A program made the position numbers and the translations under genes. Of a stretch of 46,514 nucleotides of DNA, positions 45,923 to 46,514 are shown one piece after another. The stretch comes from Enterovibrio gelatinilyticus. GTDB lineage: Bacteria > Pseudomonadota > Gammaproteobacteria > Enterobacterales > Vibrionaceae. The stretch covers positions 1 to 46,514 of the forward strand of contig NZ_JAJUBC010000038.1 of assembly GCF_028683095.1 (NCBI RefSeq), read 5' to 3'. How positions within the stretch are numbered: the first letter of the stretch is position 1; each line of letters starts with the position of its first letter. The notes under the pieces are model-generated. The model was not told the DNA's origin and made no database searches. It saw only the letters and a list, made by a program, of their open reading frames with translations.

Positions 45923-46514
45923 GATAAAATACCCCGCTATTGTTAGCGAGGCTTCTTAATAAATGGCGGATCGGCCGGGGGCGCGCACGTCCGGGACTCA
46001 AGCCGAAGGCTCGTGAGAGTCCATCTACAAAACCCTCAAACGATAAAAAGCCCCGCTATTACTAGCGAGGCTTCTTAATATATGGCGGAGCGGCCGGGGG
46101 CGCGCTCGTCCGGGACTCAAGCCGAAGGCGCGTGATAGTCCATCTACAAAACCTACAAACGATAAAAAGCCCCGCTATTGCTAGCGAGGCTTCTTAATAT
46201 ATGGCGGAGCGGCCAGGGGCGCGCTCGTCCGGGACTCAAGCCGAAGGCGCGTGATAGTCCATCTACAAAACCTACAAACGATAAAAAGCCCCGCTATTGC
46301 TAGCGAGGCTTCTTAATAAATGGCGGAGCGGCCGGGGGCGCGCTCGTCCGGGACTCAAGCCGAAGGCTCGTGAGAGTCCATCTACAAAACCTACAAACGA
46401 TAAAAAGCCCCGCTATTGCTAGCGAGGCTTCTTAATAAATGGCGGAGCGGCCGGGGGCGCGCTCGTCCGGGACTCAAGCCGAAGGCGCGTGAGAGTCCAT
46501 CCACAAAAACCTAC
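45923..46514. repeat. 119-bp tandem repeat array with internal terminators
   Basis: Units start at 45923 (diverged), 46042, 46161, 46280 and 46399 (116 bp visible, cut by the window end), each exactly 119 bp apart. The later units differ at only a few positions. Each unit contains AGCCCCGCTA/TAGCGAGGCT with a minus-strand T-run (terminators at 46045-46072, 46164-46191, 46283-46310 and 46402-46429; degraded at 45926-45953). Each also has a GC-rich body with a GGACTC/GAGTCC hairpin, ending CCGCCA on the minus strand. The period is not a multiple of three, so a repeated peptide is excluded. This explains the gene-free 678 bp after the MATE gene. Confidence 0.9.

Noticed and set aside
45923-46514. 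CRISPR array or integron attC (VCR) repeats
   Set aside because: The units are contiguous 119-bp copies without variable spacers, and they lack attC core features and gene cassettes between copies. Intrinsic terminators in every unit fit neither type.
45923-46514. A run of complete tRNA genes
   Set aside because: Only the CCA-like end resembles tRNA. No 5' acceptor strand pairing with the 3' strand, normal T loop or anticodon arm could be drawn.

Overview
The window looks like part of the main chromosome of a Vibrio species. The evidence is the gene content and order (dnaK/dnaJ/grpE with nadK, recN and bamE; pstCAB-phoU facing a polyphosphate operon; phoB-phoR-pstS; trhP next to a YfhL ferredoxin), the long Vibrio-type PstA and PstC permeases, and type IV minor pilin genes beside dnaJ. 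The species cannot be named from the sequence alone.

Layout. (1) 1-3540: a minus-strand minor pilin operon (fimT, pilW, pilX, pilV) divergent from a pilE-like pilin gene. (2) 3549-7526: the heat-shock chaperone genes grpE, dnaK and dnaJ on the minus strand, with sigma32-type promoters upstream of grpE and dnaK. (3) 7755-10962: nadK, recN (two LexA boxes) and bamE on the plus strand. (4) 11071-23940: a phosphate/polyphosphate region. It holds pstC-pstA-pstB-phoU (minus, Pho box upstream), a double-ACT regulator with ppk and ppx (plus), and phoB-phoR-pstS (minus, Pho box upstream). (5) 24094-33349: sbcD-sbcC nuclease, rdgC, an M23 cell-wall endopeptidase, and trhP with a YfhL-type ferredoxin. 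(6) 33404-34240: mepA.

(7) 34443-45836 is the accessory region and the most interesting part. Five minus-strand genes match AsbA, AsbB, AsbC, a fused AsbD-AsbE and AsbF, the set known to make the catecholate-citrate siderophore petrobactin in Bacillus. They are followed on the same strand by an orphan OmpR-type response regulator whose phosphorylation residues are replaced, and by a TonB-dependent outer-membrane receptor. A MATE-family transporter is transcribed divergently from asbA. Fur-like boxes lie in three places: the asbA/MATE divergent region, in front of the response regulator, and in front of the receptor. The picture is an iron-repressed module for making, exporting and recovering a petrobactin-type siderophore, with an unusual extra regulator. 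No inner-membrane siderophore importer is present.

(8) 45837-46514 has no convincing protein gene. It holds a tandem array of a 119-bp unit that runs off the end of the window. Each intact unit carries a strong minus-strand intrinsic terminator just after a CCA-ending, GC-rich, hairpin-forming segment. This resembles tRNA-operon-associated repeats or a tandem small-RNA array, and is not explained by the coding features.
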